A stretch of 64,000 nt of DNA, taken from contig JAOTYL010000016.1 of assembly GCA_029861865.1 (NCBI GenBank), forward strand, positions 1 to 64,000, written 5' to 3'. The position numbers and the translations under genes are program-made. Under the pieces are notes generated by a model, which had not been told where the DNA came from, ran no database searches, and saw nothing but the letters and a program-made list of their open reading frames with translations. How positions within the stretch are numbered: position 1 is the stretch's first letter; the number at the start of each line of letters is the position of its first letter. Shown here piece by piece: positions 47,012-54,906 of the stretch. This DNA is from Myxococcales bacterium. Lineage in GTDB: Bacteria; Myxococcota_A; Polyangia; Polyangiales; Houyiibacteriaceae.

Positions 47012-48835
47012 TCACCAGGGATCTATGCAGGGTCGCTTTTTGCCTTTGCGTCGCTCTGGCCTTGGCGCTGCTTGAAGGGCGCTCATGATCCACTTCCTCG
47101 AGTCGACGGGGTCGATCACTGCGTCGATTTCAAACTGTGCGGCCATGTTGATGGCCTTGCCCATGTCGTAGGCCATCGCGACCATGTTTTGGTAGGCCTG
47201 CTCGCGTTGCTTGGGGTCTTCGATCGCTTCGAGCTCCTTTCGATAGCCGAGCTTCACGGCCCCCTCGAGCCCCATTCCACCGAATTCGCCCGTGGGCCAA
47301 GCGACGGTGAAACGCGGCGCCTTGAAGCTGCCGCCGGCCATCGATTGAGCGCCTAGGCCATAGCCTTTCCGTACGACGATTGTGAAGAACGGGACATCGA
47401 GGCTCGCCCCGACGACGAACATACGGGCCGCGCGGCGAACCATCGCGGTGGCCTCGACCTCGGGGCCGACCATGAAACCCGGGGTGTCGCATAGAAACAA
47501 AAGAGGAATGTCGAACGCGTCGCAGAGCTGCATGAAGCGGCTTGCTTTGTCGGCCGCGTCTCCGTCGATCGCACCGCCAAGATGGGTCGGGTCGTTGGCG
47601 ATGATCCCGAGAGGCCGGCCCTCGACCCGCGTGAGCGCAACGACCATTGCAAGGCCAGAGCCTGAGCGAAGCTCCAGAACCGACCCGGTGTCGGCAAGGG
47701 TGTCGATCACGGTGCGGATGTCGTAGACGCGCAGCCGATTCTCGGGGATGAGCGTGCGCAAACGACGTTGGTCCGCGTGCTCCCAACTTTCGAGTGGGCC
47801 TTGAAAATACGAGAGGTACTTCTTTGCGGTGGCGACCGCTTCGGCCTCGTCTTCGGCGAGGATGTCGATGACTCCGTTTTCGAATTGGACGTCGGAGGGT
47901 CCAATCTCCTCGGGCTCGAATACGCCAAGACCGCCGCCTTCGATCATTGCGGGTCCGCCCATCCCGATGTTGGAGTCTTTCGTTGCGATCACGACATCGC
48001 AGCAGCCGAGCAGGGCGGCGTTTCCGGCAAAGCACCGGCCCGAGTTGATGCCCACCAGTGGTACCAAACCCGAGAGCTCCGCGAAATACTGAAAAGCCCG
48101 GCAGTCTAGACCGGCAACCTGAGTGCTATCCGTGTCTCCCGGCCTGCCACCACCACCTTCGGAAAAGAGCACGACCGGCAGTCGAAGCGTCTCTGCGAGC
48201 TCGAACATTCGATCTTTCTTGTAGTGGTTCATCACGCCCTGCGTACCCGCCAACACGGTGTAGTCATACGACATCACGACGCAGCGGGTCTCGGCGTCTC
48301 CGAATAGGTTGCCGTTGACAGCACCGAGGCCTGCAACGAGCCCGTCCGCCGGGGTTCGAGCGATGAGATCTTGAACCGACCGACGCTGACGTTGTGCAGC
48401 GATGACCAGCGCCCCGTACTCGACGAATGTGCCCGCGTCGACCAAGTCCGTCACGTTTTCGCGCGCCGTGCGCTGGCCGGTCTTGCGTCGCCGCGCGACG
48501 GCTTCAGGACGGTTTGCGTCGAGCCCGATGTCATGACGTGCCCTAACCGCGGCGAGGTCTTCTCGAATCTCGTCGAGGTCGATCTGGATATCCGCCGTAT
48601 CCGCCTCGTCGATTGCTTCGCGTTCCTCCAATTGGAGCAACACCTCTCCTTTGGCCACGGTCGCCCCTTCCTCGGTGGAAATCGACGAAACGACTCCCGC
48701 GCGGTCAGCAGCGACCACGTGTTCCATCTTCATCGCTTCGAGGATCACCAACGACTGACCCTTTTTCACGACTTCCCCCTCAGAAACAGCGAACCGAACG
48801 ACTACACTCTGCATGGGGGCGGTAACTCTGCGCAT
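47012..48835 (-). CDS. Biotinyl-domain / acyl-CoA carboxyltransferase fusion
   Basis: A 607-residue protein. Residues 1-75 are a biotinyl domain with VILEAMKMEHVV (biotin Lys about 36); residues 90-607 are an acyl-CoA carboxylase beta-type carboxyltransferase (RKTGQRTARENVTDLVDAG, GGGGRPGD, FAGNAALLGCCDVVIA, GIIANDPTHLGGAIDGDAADKA, DTPGFMVGPEVE). Fusion of biotin carrier to the carboxyltransferase is less common than to biotin carboxylase, and no carboxylase subunit is adjacent; AccC at 59453 is the nearest. I chose ATG 48835 because the 37 residues before it in the longer frame (from 48946) are Pro/Ala-rich and cover DNA related to the array flank. An EAMKM biotin site is clear. Confidence 0.9.
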   Translation of the reverse strand: MRRVTAPMQSVVVRFAVSEGEVVKKGQSLVILEAMKMEHVVAADRAGVVSSISTEEGATVAKGEVLLQLEEREAIDEADTADIQIDLDEIREDLAAVRARHDIGLDANRPEAVARRRKTGQRTARENVTDLVDAGTFVEYGALVIAAQRQRRSVQDLIARTPADGLVAGLGAVNGNLFGDAETRCVVMSYDYTVLAGTQGVMNHYKKDRMFELAETLRLPVVLFSEGGGGRPGDTDSTQVAGLDCRAFQYFAELSGLVPLVGINSGRCFAGNAALLGCCDVVIATKDSNIGMGGPAMIEGGGLGVFEPEEIGPSDVQFENGVIDILAEDEAEAVATAKKYLSYFQGPLESWEHADQRRLRTLIPENRLRVYDIRTVIDTLADTGSVLELRSGSGLAMVVALTRVEGRPLGIIANDPTHLGGAIDGDAADKASRFMQLCDAFDIPLLFLCDTPGFMVGPEVEATAMVRRAARMFVVGASLDVPFFTIVVRKGYGLGAQSMAGGSFKAPRFTVAWPTGEFGGMGLEGAVKLGYRKELEAIEDPKQREQAYQNMVAMAYDMGKAINMAAQFEIDAVIDPVDSRKWIMSALQAAPRPERRKGKKRPCIDPW

Positions 48836-48867
48836 CGACGAAGGTTTGACCGAAGCTGGGCGAAGCG

Positions 48868-48971
48868 CCACGTCAACCGGTGAGCCAGGCCGGTTTGCCA
48901 CCGATGGGGGCTTTTGTGCTGAGGCTACCGCTGGCTCCGCACGCATAGGGTGTCAGCGCCAGTGCCAGTGT
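48868..48971. repeat. Array flank (copy C, partial) and short hexamer array 8
   Basis: ACGTCAACCGGTGAGCC at 48869-48885 matches the start of copies A and B. A short remnant array (GTCAGC GCCAGT GCCAGT) occupies 48951-48971 and supplies the last bases before the TAA of the substrate-binding-protein gene. Confidence 0.55.
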
Positions 48972-49927
48972 TACTCGGCGGTGGGTCTCTGGCCGTAGAC
49001 TTTGGTCCGGACTGCTCTGGCGGCTTCGACGATCCCTAGACCTCCACTGCTCAGCAGCTTGCCGTCGATCTCGATGATCCCCTCCCGCCCCTGCGCGCAT
49101 GCGCTCAATTGATTCAGCGCAGACATGGCGCAGAGCTGCTCTCCTGTCCCAGTTCCTGTCACGATGAGCGGAGGGTTGAGCTTCAGCAGTTGCTCGAAAC
49201 TGTAGTTGGGCCATCGGTCGTACTCGTCGGCCGCGATGTCTATGATACCGGCGTACGTCAAGACGTCGTGGTAGCTCGAGCCCATCGTGCCGCCATAGAT
49301 GCGGTTGCCGACTACGGTCGCATAGATTCCGTGCTTTCGTTCCGTGGGAGGGATATCGCTGGCGATCACATCGAGGTCCTCTTCGAGTTGCAAGGCGAGC
49401 GCAGTGCCACGTGCGGGGTGGCCCACCAAGGTCGCGAGAGTCTCGATGTCGTCGAAGAGGCTGCTGAGCCCGTCGATCGAGCCAAAGTCGAACACGTGGA
49501 TGCCGGCCTCTCGGAGTCGCTCGACGTGTCGCGGATCGGTGAGGTTGTGGGCGAGCACGAGGTCAGGATCGAGGGTCAAGATCTGCTCGATGTCGGTGAC
49601 TAGCTCGATCGTGCCTTTGCCATGATACCGGTAGCTTCGGACGCCTTCGCGCTGGCTGTAGCCCGTGAAGGCGACGATGCGATCGGGCTCGCAAAGCTCG
49701 AGAAGAAGCTCGTCTGCGACGGGGCTCGCCGAGGCGATTCTTCGGTAGTCTTGGGGTCTGAAAACGACCCCGGAAGCATCTCGAACCGAAGGCCTGGCCG
49801 AATCCTCCGTTTCCTCGATGGTCGTGGACGCCTCCCCCCAGGGCACGATCCCGATCGCGAGGGCAAGCGCGCCGATCAGCGCGCCGAGGTTGATCAAGGC
49901 CGTCCGCACTATCCTGCGATATCGCAC
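48971..49927 (-). CDS. FepB/BtuF-type substrate-binding protein of an ABC importer
   Basis: A 318-residue exported protein. The N-terminal hydrophobic segment (ALINLGALIGALALAIGIV) is a signal or anchor. The periplasmic-binding-protein type III fold is shown by YRRIASASPVADELLLELC, RIVAFTGYSQ, LTLDPDLVLAHNLTDP and a late NYSFEQLLKLNPPLIV. Ligand is a siderophore, heme or cobalamin; the sequence does not say which. It is not contiguous with the permease and ATPase, which lie 830 bases away beyond an opposite-strand gene. The stop lies at the end of a short hexamer array. Confidence 0.85.
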   Translation of the reverse strand: MRYRRIVRTALINLGALIGALALAIGIVPWGEASTTIEETEDSARPSVRDASGVVFRPQDYRRIASASPVADELLLELCEPDRIVAFTGYSQREGVRSYRYHGKGTIELVTDIEQILTLDPDLVLAHNLTDPRHVERLREAGIHVFDFGSIDGLSSLFDDIETLATLVGHPARGTALALQLEEDLDVIASDIPPTERKHGIYATVVGNRIYGGTMGSSYHDVLTYAGIIDIAADEYDRWPNYSFEQLLKLNPPLIVTGTGTGEQLCAMSALNQLSACAQGREGIIEIDGKLLSSGGLGIVEAARAVRTKVYGQRPTAE

Positions 49928-49995
49928 GGGACGGCGGGATCAAGGCGGCGCCCAGCCACCTCTGCCAGTGATAGAATGTGCCCCCCGGAGGTCAC

Positions 49996-50661
49996 ATGGC
50001 GCATTGGAAGCATCGAGACGAAGCGAAGTGGAAGAACTTCGAGTTCAATCAGCCTTATGCGAAGGGCCTCAAGCGACTCAAGGAAGAGGTGCTCGCCAAG
50101 ACCGACTTCGACCCGGCGACCCTGTGGCAGTGGGGGACTATGCAGGCGATGGCGCTCATCGAGATGCTCAAAGAGAACGAGCGTACGTTTGGCGAGGCTG
50201 GCCAGAAGGCGGCGTATCGAGCTCTTCGCAAGACGGGCTACGACGTAGGGCGGCAGATCCTCGACGGCACGACCATTCCCGAGGACATGACCGACACGGA
50301 GTTCACGTCGTTCTACGCAACCGTGATCAACCGCATCGCGTACGCATCGCTCGAGGACCCGAAGATCGACCGCGAAGGCCAAGCAAGCTTTCACATCCTT
50401 TGGTGCCCACATCAGGATCATTACGAGGCGTTTGACTGCCGAGTACAACGGTATTTCGTGCAAGGCATGATCGATGCGGCCCAAGACCATGCCGACCGAT
50501 TTGGATTCCAGGTTCGGTTCGATTCCACCATCCCTGCCGGTGCGGAGACCTGCCACTTCACGATGTGGGACGCGGATGATCAAGAGCGTGAGCAATGGGA
50601 GCTATTGACCGAGAAGCTGGAAAAGAAAGCACTCCAAATCGTGCGAGACGAGCCTAGGTGA
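49996..50661 (+). CDS. L-2-amino-thiazoline-4-carboxylate-hydrolase-like protein
   Basis: A 221-residue protein. The C-terminal half has SFHILWCPHQDHYEAFD and VQRYFVQGMIDAAQDHADRF (landmarks WCPHQDHY and GMIDAA), then STIPAGAETCHFTMW, a Cys-centred pattern typical of the ATC hydrolase family. The two conserved Cys residues could be catalytic or metal-binding. Many members are not true hydrolases, and the substrate is unknown. GGAGGT lies at the right distance from ATG 49996. The stop codon is inside a 53-bp tandem repeat. Confidence 0.7.
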   Translation: MAHWKHRDEAKWKNFEFNQPYAKGLKRLKEEVLAKTDFDPATLWQWGTMQAMALIEMLKENERTFGEAGQKAAYRALRKTGYDVGRQILDGTTIPEDMTDTEFTSFYATVINRIAYASLEDPKIDREGQASFHILWCPHQDHYEAFDCRVQRYFVQGMIDAAQDHADRFGFQVRFDSTIPAGAETCHFTMWDADDQEREQWELLTEKLEKKALQIVRDEPR

Positions 50662-50759
50662 TAGCGCGGGGGCGGTGGGGCGGGACCAACTGAGGCCGCA
50701 GGCCGTCTAGGTGATAGCGCGGGGGCGGTGGGGCGGGACCAACTGAGGCTGCAGGCCGT
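50654..50759. repeat. Tandem 53-bp direct duplication
   Basis: Two copies (50654-50706 and 50707-50759) of a 53-base unit beginning CTAGGTGATAGCGCGGGGG and ending GCAGGCCGT; they differ at one position (GGCCGC versus GGCTGC). The first copy contains the stop of the plus-strand gene, and the second ends at the stop of the minus-strand ABC gene. The unit may act as a bidirectional terminator. Confidence 0.9.
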
Positions 50760-51509
50760 CTAGCCGGGCAGCCGAAAACTCAAAACGGTCTCTTCGTCCA
50801 TTTCGACTCCGTACACGTCGCGGATCGGTTCGGCCGAGATCACGTCTGCCGTCACGCCTTGATGGGTCAGGCGGCCGTCTTTGAGCAAGATCGCTCGATC
50901 GGTGAATCGGGCTGCGTCGTCGAGCCGGTGGAGCACGGCGACGATGCAGTATCCGTTTGCTGCGAGCTCTCGCAGCAATTCATAGAACGAAAGCGCGTGA
51001 CGGATGTCGAGCGATGCGGTGGGTTCGTCGAGCAGGATCAGCCTGGCTTCCGTGGCCAGCGCGCGAGCGAGCAAGACGCGACGTCGTTCGCCCCCGGAAA
51101 GCTGGGTGAACGACCGTTTTCGCAGGTGCGCGATGTCAACCACTTCCATGGCGTGCTCGACTGCTGCATGGTGAGTGTGCCGGTCCGTGTGGAGGCTATA
51201 CCGGGCTTGCTGCACGACGTGCTCGACCCTGAATGGGCTAGCGAGCAACGATACCTGGGGCACGTACGCGATGAGTCGCACCCGATCGGATCGGTGCAGC
51301 TTGCGGAGATCCCGGCTTGCCACCTCGATTCGGCCCGCATGCGGAAGAAGTCCTGCGACCGCCTTGAGCAATGTCGTCTTGCCGGCGCCATTCGGACCCA
51401 GCACCGCAGTGATCATGCCGTACTGCGCCTGGAACGAAATATCGCGTAGCACTTGTCGCGCGCCGAGTGTCACTTGAACGTGCTCGGTTCGTACCGCGGA
51501 CTCACCCAT
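50760..51509 (-). CDS. FecE/HmuV-type ABC transporter ATPase
   Basis: A 249-residue ATPase of an iron-siderophore, heme or cobalamin importer. Walker A is GPNGAGKTTLLKA, the signature LSGGERRRVLLARAL, Walker B LILLDEPTASLD, and the switch His is in VLHRLDDA (the usual H-D-L replaced by H-R-L). It binds the FecCD-type permease, whose gene overlaps it by eight bases upstream. A C-terminal extension (EMDEETVLSFRLPG) is ordinary. Confidence 0.95.
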   Translation of the reverse strand: MGESAVRTEHVQVTLGARQVLRDISFQAQYGMITAVLGPNGAGKTTLLKAVAGLLPHAGRIEVASRDLRKLHRSDRVRLIAYVPQVSLLASPFRVEHVVQQARYSLHTDRHTHHAAVEHAMEVVDIAHLRKRSFTQLSGGERRRVLLARALATEARLILLDEPTASLDIRHALSFYELLRELAANGYCIVAVLHRLDDAARFTDRAILLKDGRLTHQGVTADVISAEPIRDVYGVEMDEETVLSFRLPG

Positions 51510-52485
51510 CGTAGGCCTCCCGTTGCATCCGGAGGAGTAGCCAGAGAAACAAAGGCGCCCCGATCAGACCGGTCACGATGCCGAGAGGGATTTCAGAGCG
51601 GCCCGGCATCGCGCGGCCGAGCGCATCGCATGCGATCAGAAACGCCCCACCAAGCAGGGCAGCGCTCGGCACAAGGCGGCGGTGCTCCGCCCCGACGATC
51701 GGTCGAAGCGCGTGTGGCACGATCAGCCCAACGAACGCGACCCCGCCGCCAACCGACACTGCGGCGCCGGTGAGAACTGCCACCCAGACCACGACCCATC
51801 TCCGAGTTGCTTTGACGTCGACACCGAGGCTTGCCGCCTCTTCCTCCCCGGAAAGCATCACGTCGAGCGCATGCCCCCAACCCCAAATCGCGACCGTGCC
51901 CGCGATGATCAACGGGAGCGCAAACAGAACGTGCCGCACACCCGCTCCGCTGACGCTTCCGAGCGACCAGGCTACCATCGTGCGCCCGAGCTCCCAGGAA
52001 TCTTGCGCCATGCTCGTCAGGAAGCTTCCGATGCTGAGAAACAGTGATGACAAGATGAAGCCGGTGAGAAGTAAGGTAAGCAGGTCGGCGCCTGCGCGGA
52101 GAAACATCACCAAGATCCCGAGCGCCACGAGTGCCCCGAGCAGGCTGCCAATGGGCAGCACCATTTCGATCGTGAGGGCAGCGGTGGCCCCGGAGAATGC
52201 GCTTGCCGTGAGGAGCGCAATTTGACCGCCCAGGTTGGCGCCGGCGGTCGTGCCTAGAATCGAAGGGCTCGCGAGCGGATTTCGAAAGAGCCCCTGAACC
52301 GCGACCCCTCCGACGGACAACGCAGCGCCGGCGAGGAATGCCGCAAGCAGACGCGCACCTCGGAGTTGCAAGAGCGTCGCGCGTAGACTCTCGTCACCGA
52401 GCGAGGCAGTGCCGGTAAAGAGGGCCAGCGCTCCAGCAACGACGACCGCGAGCACGAGCGCAACATGTAGGCGGGTGGCGGACAT
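51502..52485 (-). CDS. FecCD-type ABC transporter permease
   Basis: A 327-residue membrane protein of the FecCD/BtuC family. It begins with LALFTGTASLGDESLRATL then RGARLLAAFLAGAALSVGGVAVQG (landmarks RGARLLAAFLAGAAL and FRNPLASPSILG), and ends with VTGLIGAPLFLWLLLRMQ, a typical C-terminus. I count nine to ten hydrophobic segments. It forms the transmembrane pore with the ATPase whose gene it overlaps. It is divergent from the TonB-dependent receptor gene, 94 bases away, suggesting coordinate metal or cofactor control. Confidence 0.95.
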   Translation of the reverse strand: MSATRLHVALVLAVVVAGALALFTGTASLGDESLRATLLQLRGARLLAAFLAGAALSVGGVAVQGLFRNPLASPSILGTTAGANLGGQIALLTASAFSGATAALTIEMVLPIGSLLGALVALGILVMFLRAGADLLTLLLTGFILSSLFLSIGSFLTSMAQDSWELGRTMVAWSLGSVSGAGVRHVLFALPLIIAGTVAIWGWGHALDVMLSGEEEAASLGVDVKATRRWVVVWVAVLTGAAVSVGGGVAFVGLIVPHALRPIVGAEHRRLVPSAALLGGAFLIACDALGRAMPGRSEIPLGIVTGLIGAPLFLWLLLRMQREAYDG

Positions 52486-52579
52486 TCGAGGCTCGCAGAG
52501 GGGTTACGCGTGGTGCGACTTCCCGTCAATCGGCGCCTTTTTCCACAGGCAGAGCTCGATCCCATCTACTATCGAGATC

Positions 52580-54898
52580 ATGCGGTGGCTTGGGCGCTCG
52601 GCGCCTTGCTTAGCTTTGAGCTTGTGTGTGTGGGCTGGCTTGGCCTCCGCACAAGACCTCGTGCCGCCCAGGGTCAAGAGCCTGCCCGTCGTCGAGGTGC
52701 CTCCCGGGCTCGAGGTGCCCGAAAGCGCGACTGTACGATTGCTGGTGCGGATCGAGCCCGAGGGTTCTGCAGTGGTCGAACGGTGCGATGCGGAAAGGGC
52801 TCTATGCGACGTCATCGACCAGGCGATTGCCGATTCGGAGTTCGTGCCCGCAACCCGCGACGGGAATCCCGTTTCATCTCGCGTTCAGGTCGACATTCGC
52901 CTCACCATCGCGCCTGCCGCGGAAGACGCGTCAGACTCGCCTCCCGAGACCGAGCGCGATACCGCCGATGCGTTGGTGTTCTCCGAAACCGCCGAAGTAG
53001 ATGCACGCACCCGCCAAGCGATCGAGCTTGAGCTCGAGGGCATCCGGAACATCCCCGGAACGTTGGGCGATCCCTATCGAACGCTCTTGCTCATGCCGTG
53101 CGTCGTTCCGATCGCGAACGGTCAGCCTTACGGTTACGTGTGCGGAGCCCCCCCATCTGGCACCGCTTACCTCTACGACGACCTCCGAATCCCCCTGCTT
53201 TTTCATTCTGCGGTCGGGGCTGCAACCATCCATCCTGCGATCATTCGAGAGGTCAATCTGTACCCGTCTGCACCGACGGCCCGGTACGGTCGTTTCACGG
53301 GGGGTGTCATGTCTGGAGACCCCCGCACGATTCCGAATGATCGGGTCCATGGCGAGGCCGAGCTTCGCACGATCGACGTGTCCGGGATGCTCAACGTTCC
53401 GCTTCCGAAAGAGGGATCGATGACGTTCTCAGGCGCCTATGGGTTTCCTAACCTCTTGCTGGGAGCTCTCAACGTCGATGCCACCGTGGACTACTGGGAC
53501 TATCAATACAGGGCCGATGTTGCGATGAGCGCGCGGTCGCGCTTCCAGTTGGTGGCCTTTGGTGGGCGCGACAACTCGGTCGTCGACGAAAGCCAGCCGA
53601 GTGAGCGGCTCGCGCTGGGCCTTCAGTTTCATCGCGTCGAGACACGGTTCGTAGGCCAGCTAGACAAGTGGGAAGTCGTCGGAACGATGCTCTACGGCTA
53701 CGATTTTTCGAACGTCGAGGACAGCTCCGCCCAGAATCTTTCGAACGCCAGCGCAAACATCCATCGCTTTGGACCGAGGCTCTGGGCGACTTACACGGCA
53801 CCGAAGTTCCAAGTGCGTCTCGGGGGCGATGTCGCCGGCTTGTTTGGCCCGATTCGCTGCAATGAAGATCCCATCGCGGACATCCCGACCCCATGCGATC
53901 CTGATTTCGCGGCCCAAACACGGAGGGTCATTGGCGGCGTCTATGTCGACGCCAACGTCGCGCCCATCAAGTGGCTGGATCTTTCAGTCGGGGTCCGCGG
54001 TGACGTATGGAACACCGCCGGCGAGCGTGATGCGGGGGTGAGTCCCCGCGCTCGCGCGACGTTTCATGCTTTGGACATTGCCGACGTGTTTGTGGGTTGG
54101 GGGTTTGGAATCCTGCCTGCAGTCTATTCAATTCCGCTTCCGGGACTCGGCGATGTGCCGCTCGAGCCCGGCCTTCAGCGCGCGAATCAAACCGAGGCCG
54201 GGGTGCGCTTCTTTCTTCCCTATGAGCTCACGCTCGAAGCACGCGGCTATATCAATTTGTACCGCGATATTCGCTTCGTCGACATATTCACCAACCCCGA
54301 AATCAACTCGCAGGGTGGGATCCTCGAGGGTTTCATCGACGACGCTGCTGACGGCAAAAGCTATGGAGCGACTCTGTTGCTTCAGCGACCTTTCCAGATC
54401 GGCTTTTCGACGTTCTTTGCCTACACGCTTGGCTTCAGCGATCTGACCGCGACTGCACTCGCGTTGGACGGAATCACGGTGATTCAGGACTTCGACTACA
54501 CGCCGTCGTACGACGTGAGACATGTCTTGAATGCCGTGCTGGCGTGGCAGGCGAAGTTTGGGCTCATCATCAGCGCGCGCATGTCGACACGATCGGGCCG
54601 CACCGAAGGCTGGGTGTGGCTCGACGACAACGGTGTCGTTCAGCAGTATATCCAGCGGGTCCCTTGGTTTACGCGGCTTGACGCTTCAATTGCCTACGAG
54701 TGGGCGAAACCGGGTCGACGCATGCGGATCGCTCTCGAGTGGGTGAACATCACGCAGGCTCGGGATGCCCAGGAGCTTTCCGAGCAGTCGACCGAGGAGG
54801 CGTGTCGGAGCCGCAGCGGTGTCCCTGCCGAGCCCTGCCCCTTGGTCTTCACGACCGCGATCTGGTTTCCCAACCTGTCGTTCCGGACCACCTTTTGA
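52580..54898 (+). CDS. TonB-dependent outer-membrane receptor with N-terminal TonB-C-like domain
   Basis: A 772-residue protein. A signal peptide ends at about residue 26 (GLASAQD). Residues 30-120 resemble a TonB C-terminal domain (VRLLVRIEPEGSAVVERCDA, SSRVQVDIRLTIAPA), an architecture common in myxobacterial receptors. The rest is a plug-like (TLLLMPCVVPIANGQPYGYV, PTARYGRFTGGVMSG) and beta-barrel region ending in LSFRTTF, with the terminal Phe of outer-membrane barrels. Ligand is unknown, but the divergent FecCD/FecE genes suggest siderophore, heme or cobalamin. A TonB box is not obvious. ATG 52580 is chosen for the signal peptide. Confidence 0.85.
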   Translation: MRWLGRSAPCLALSLCVWAGLASAQDLVPPRVKSLPVVEVPPGLEVPESATVRLLVRIEPEGSAVVERCDAERALCDVIDQAIADSEFVPATRDGNPVSSRVQVDIRLTIAPAAEDASDSPPETERDTADALVFSETAEVDARTRQAIELELEGIRNIPGTLGDPYRTLLLMPCVVPIANGQPYGYVCGAPPSGTAYLYDDLRIPLLFHSAVGAATIHPAIIREVNLYPSAPTARYGRFTGGVMSGDPRTIPNDRVHGEAELRTIDVSGMLNVPLPKEGSMTFSGAYGFPNLLLGALNVDATVDYWDYQYRADVAMSARSRFQLVAFGGRDNSVVDESQPSERLALGLQFHRVETRFVGQLDKWEVVGTMLYGYDFSNVEDSSAQNLSNASANIHRFGPRLWATYTAPKFQVRLGGDVAGLFGPIRCNEDPIADIPTPCDPDFAAQTRRVIGGVYVDANVAPIKWLDLSVGVRGDVWNTAGERDAGVSPRARATFHALDIADVFVGWGFGILPAVYSIPLPGLGDVPLEPGLQRANQTEAGVRFFLPYELTLEARGYINLYRDIRFVDIFTNPEINSQGGILEGFIDDAADGKSYGATLLLQRPFQIGFSTFFAYTLGFSDLTATALALDGITVIQDFDYTPSYDVRHVLNAVLAWQAKFGLIISARMSTRSGRTEGWVWLDDNGVVQQYIQRVPWFTRLDASIAYEWAKPGRRMRIALEWVNITQARDAQELSEQSTEEACRSRSGVPAEPCPLVFTTAIWFPNLSFRTTF

Positions 54899-54906
54899 GC
54901 GGTGAG

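Noticed and set aside
48836-48946. N-terminal extension of the carboxyltransferase
   Set aside because: Pro/Ala-rich, not family-like, and overlaps DNA related to array flanks; kept only as an alternative start.
52486-52579. Cobalamin riboswitch before the TonB-dependent receptor
   Set aside because: The 94-base gap is too short and the B12-box pattern was not found.
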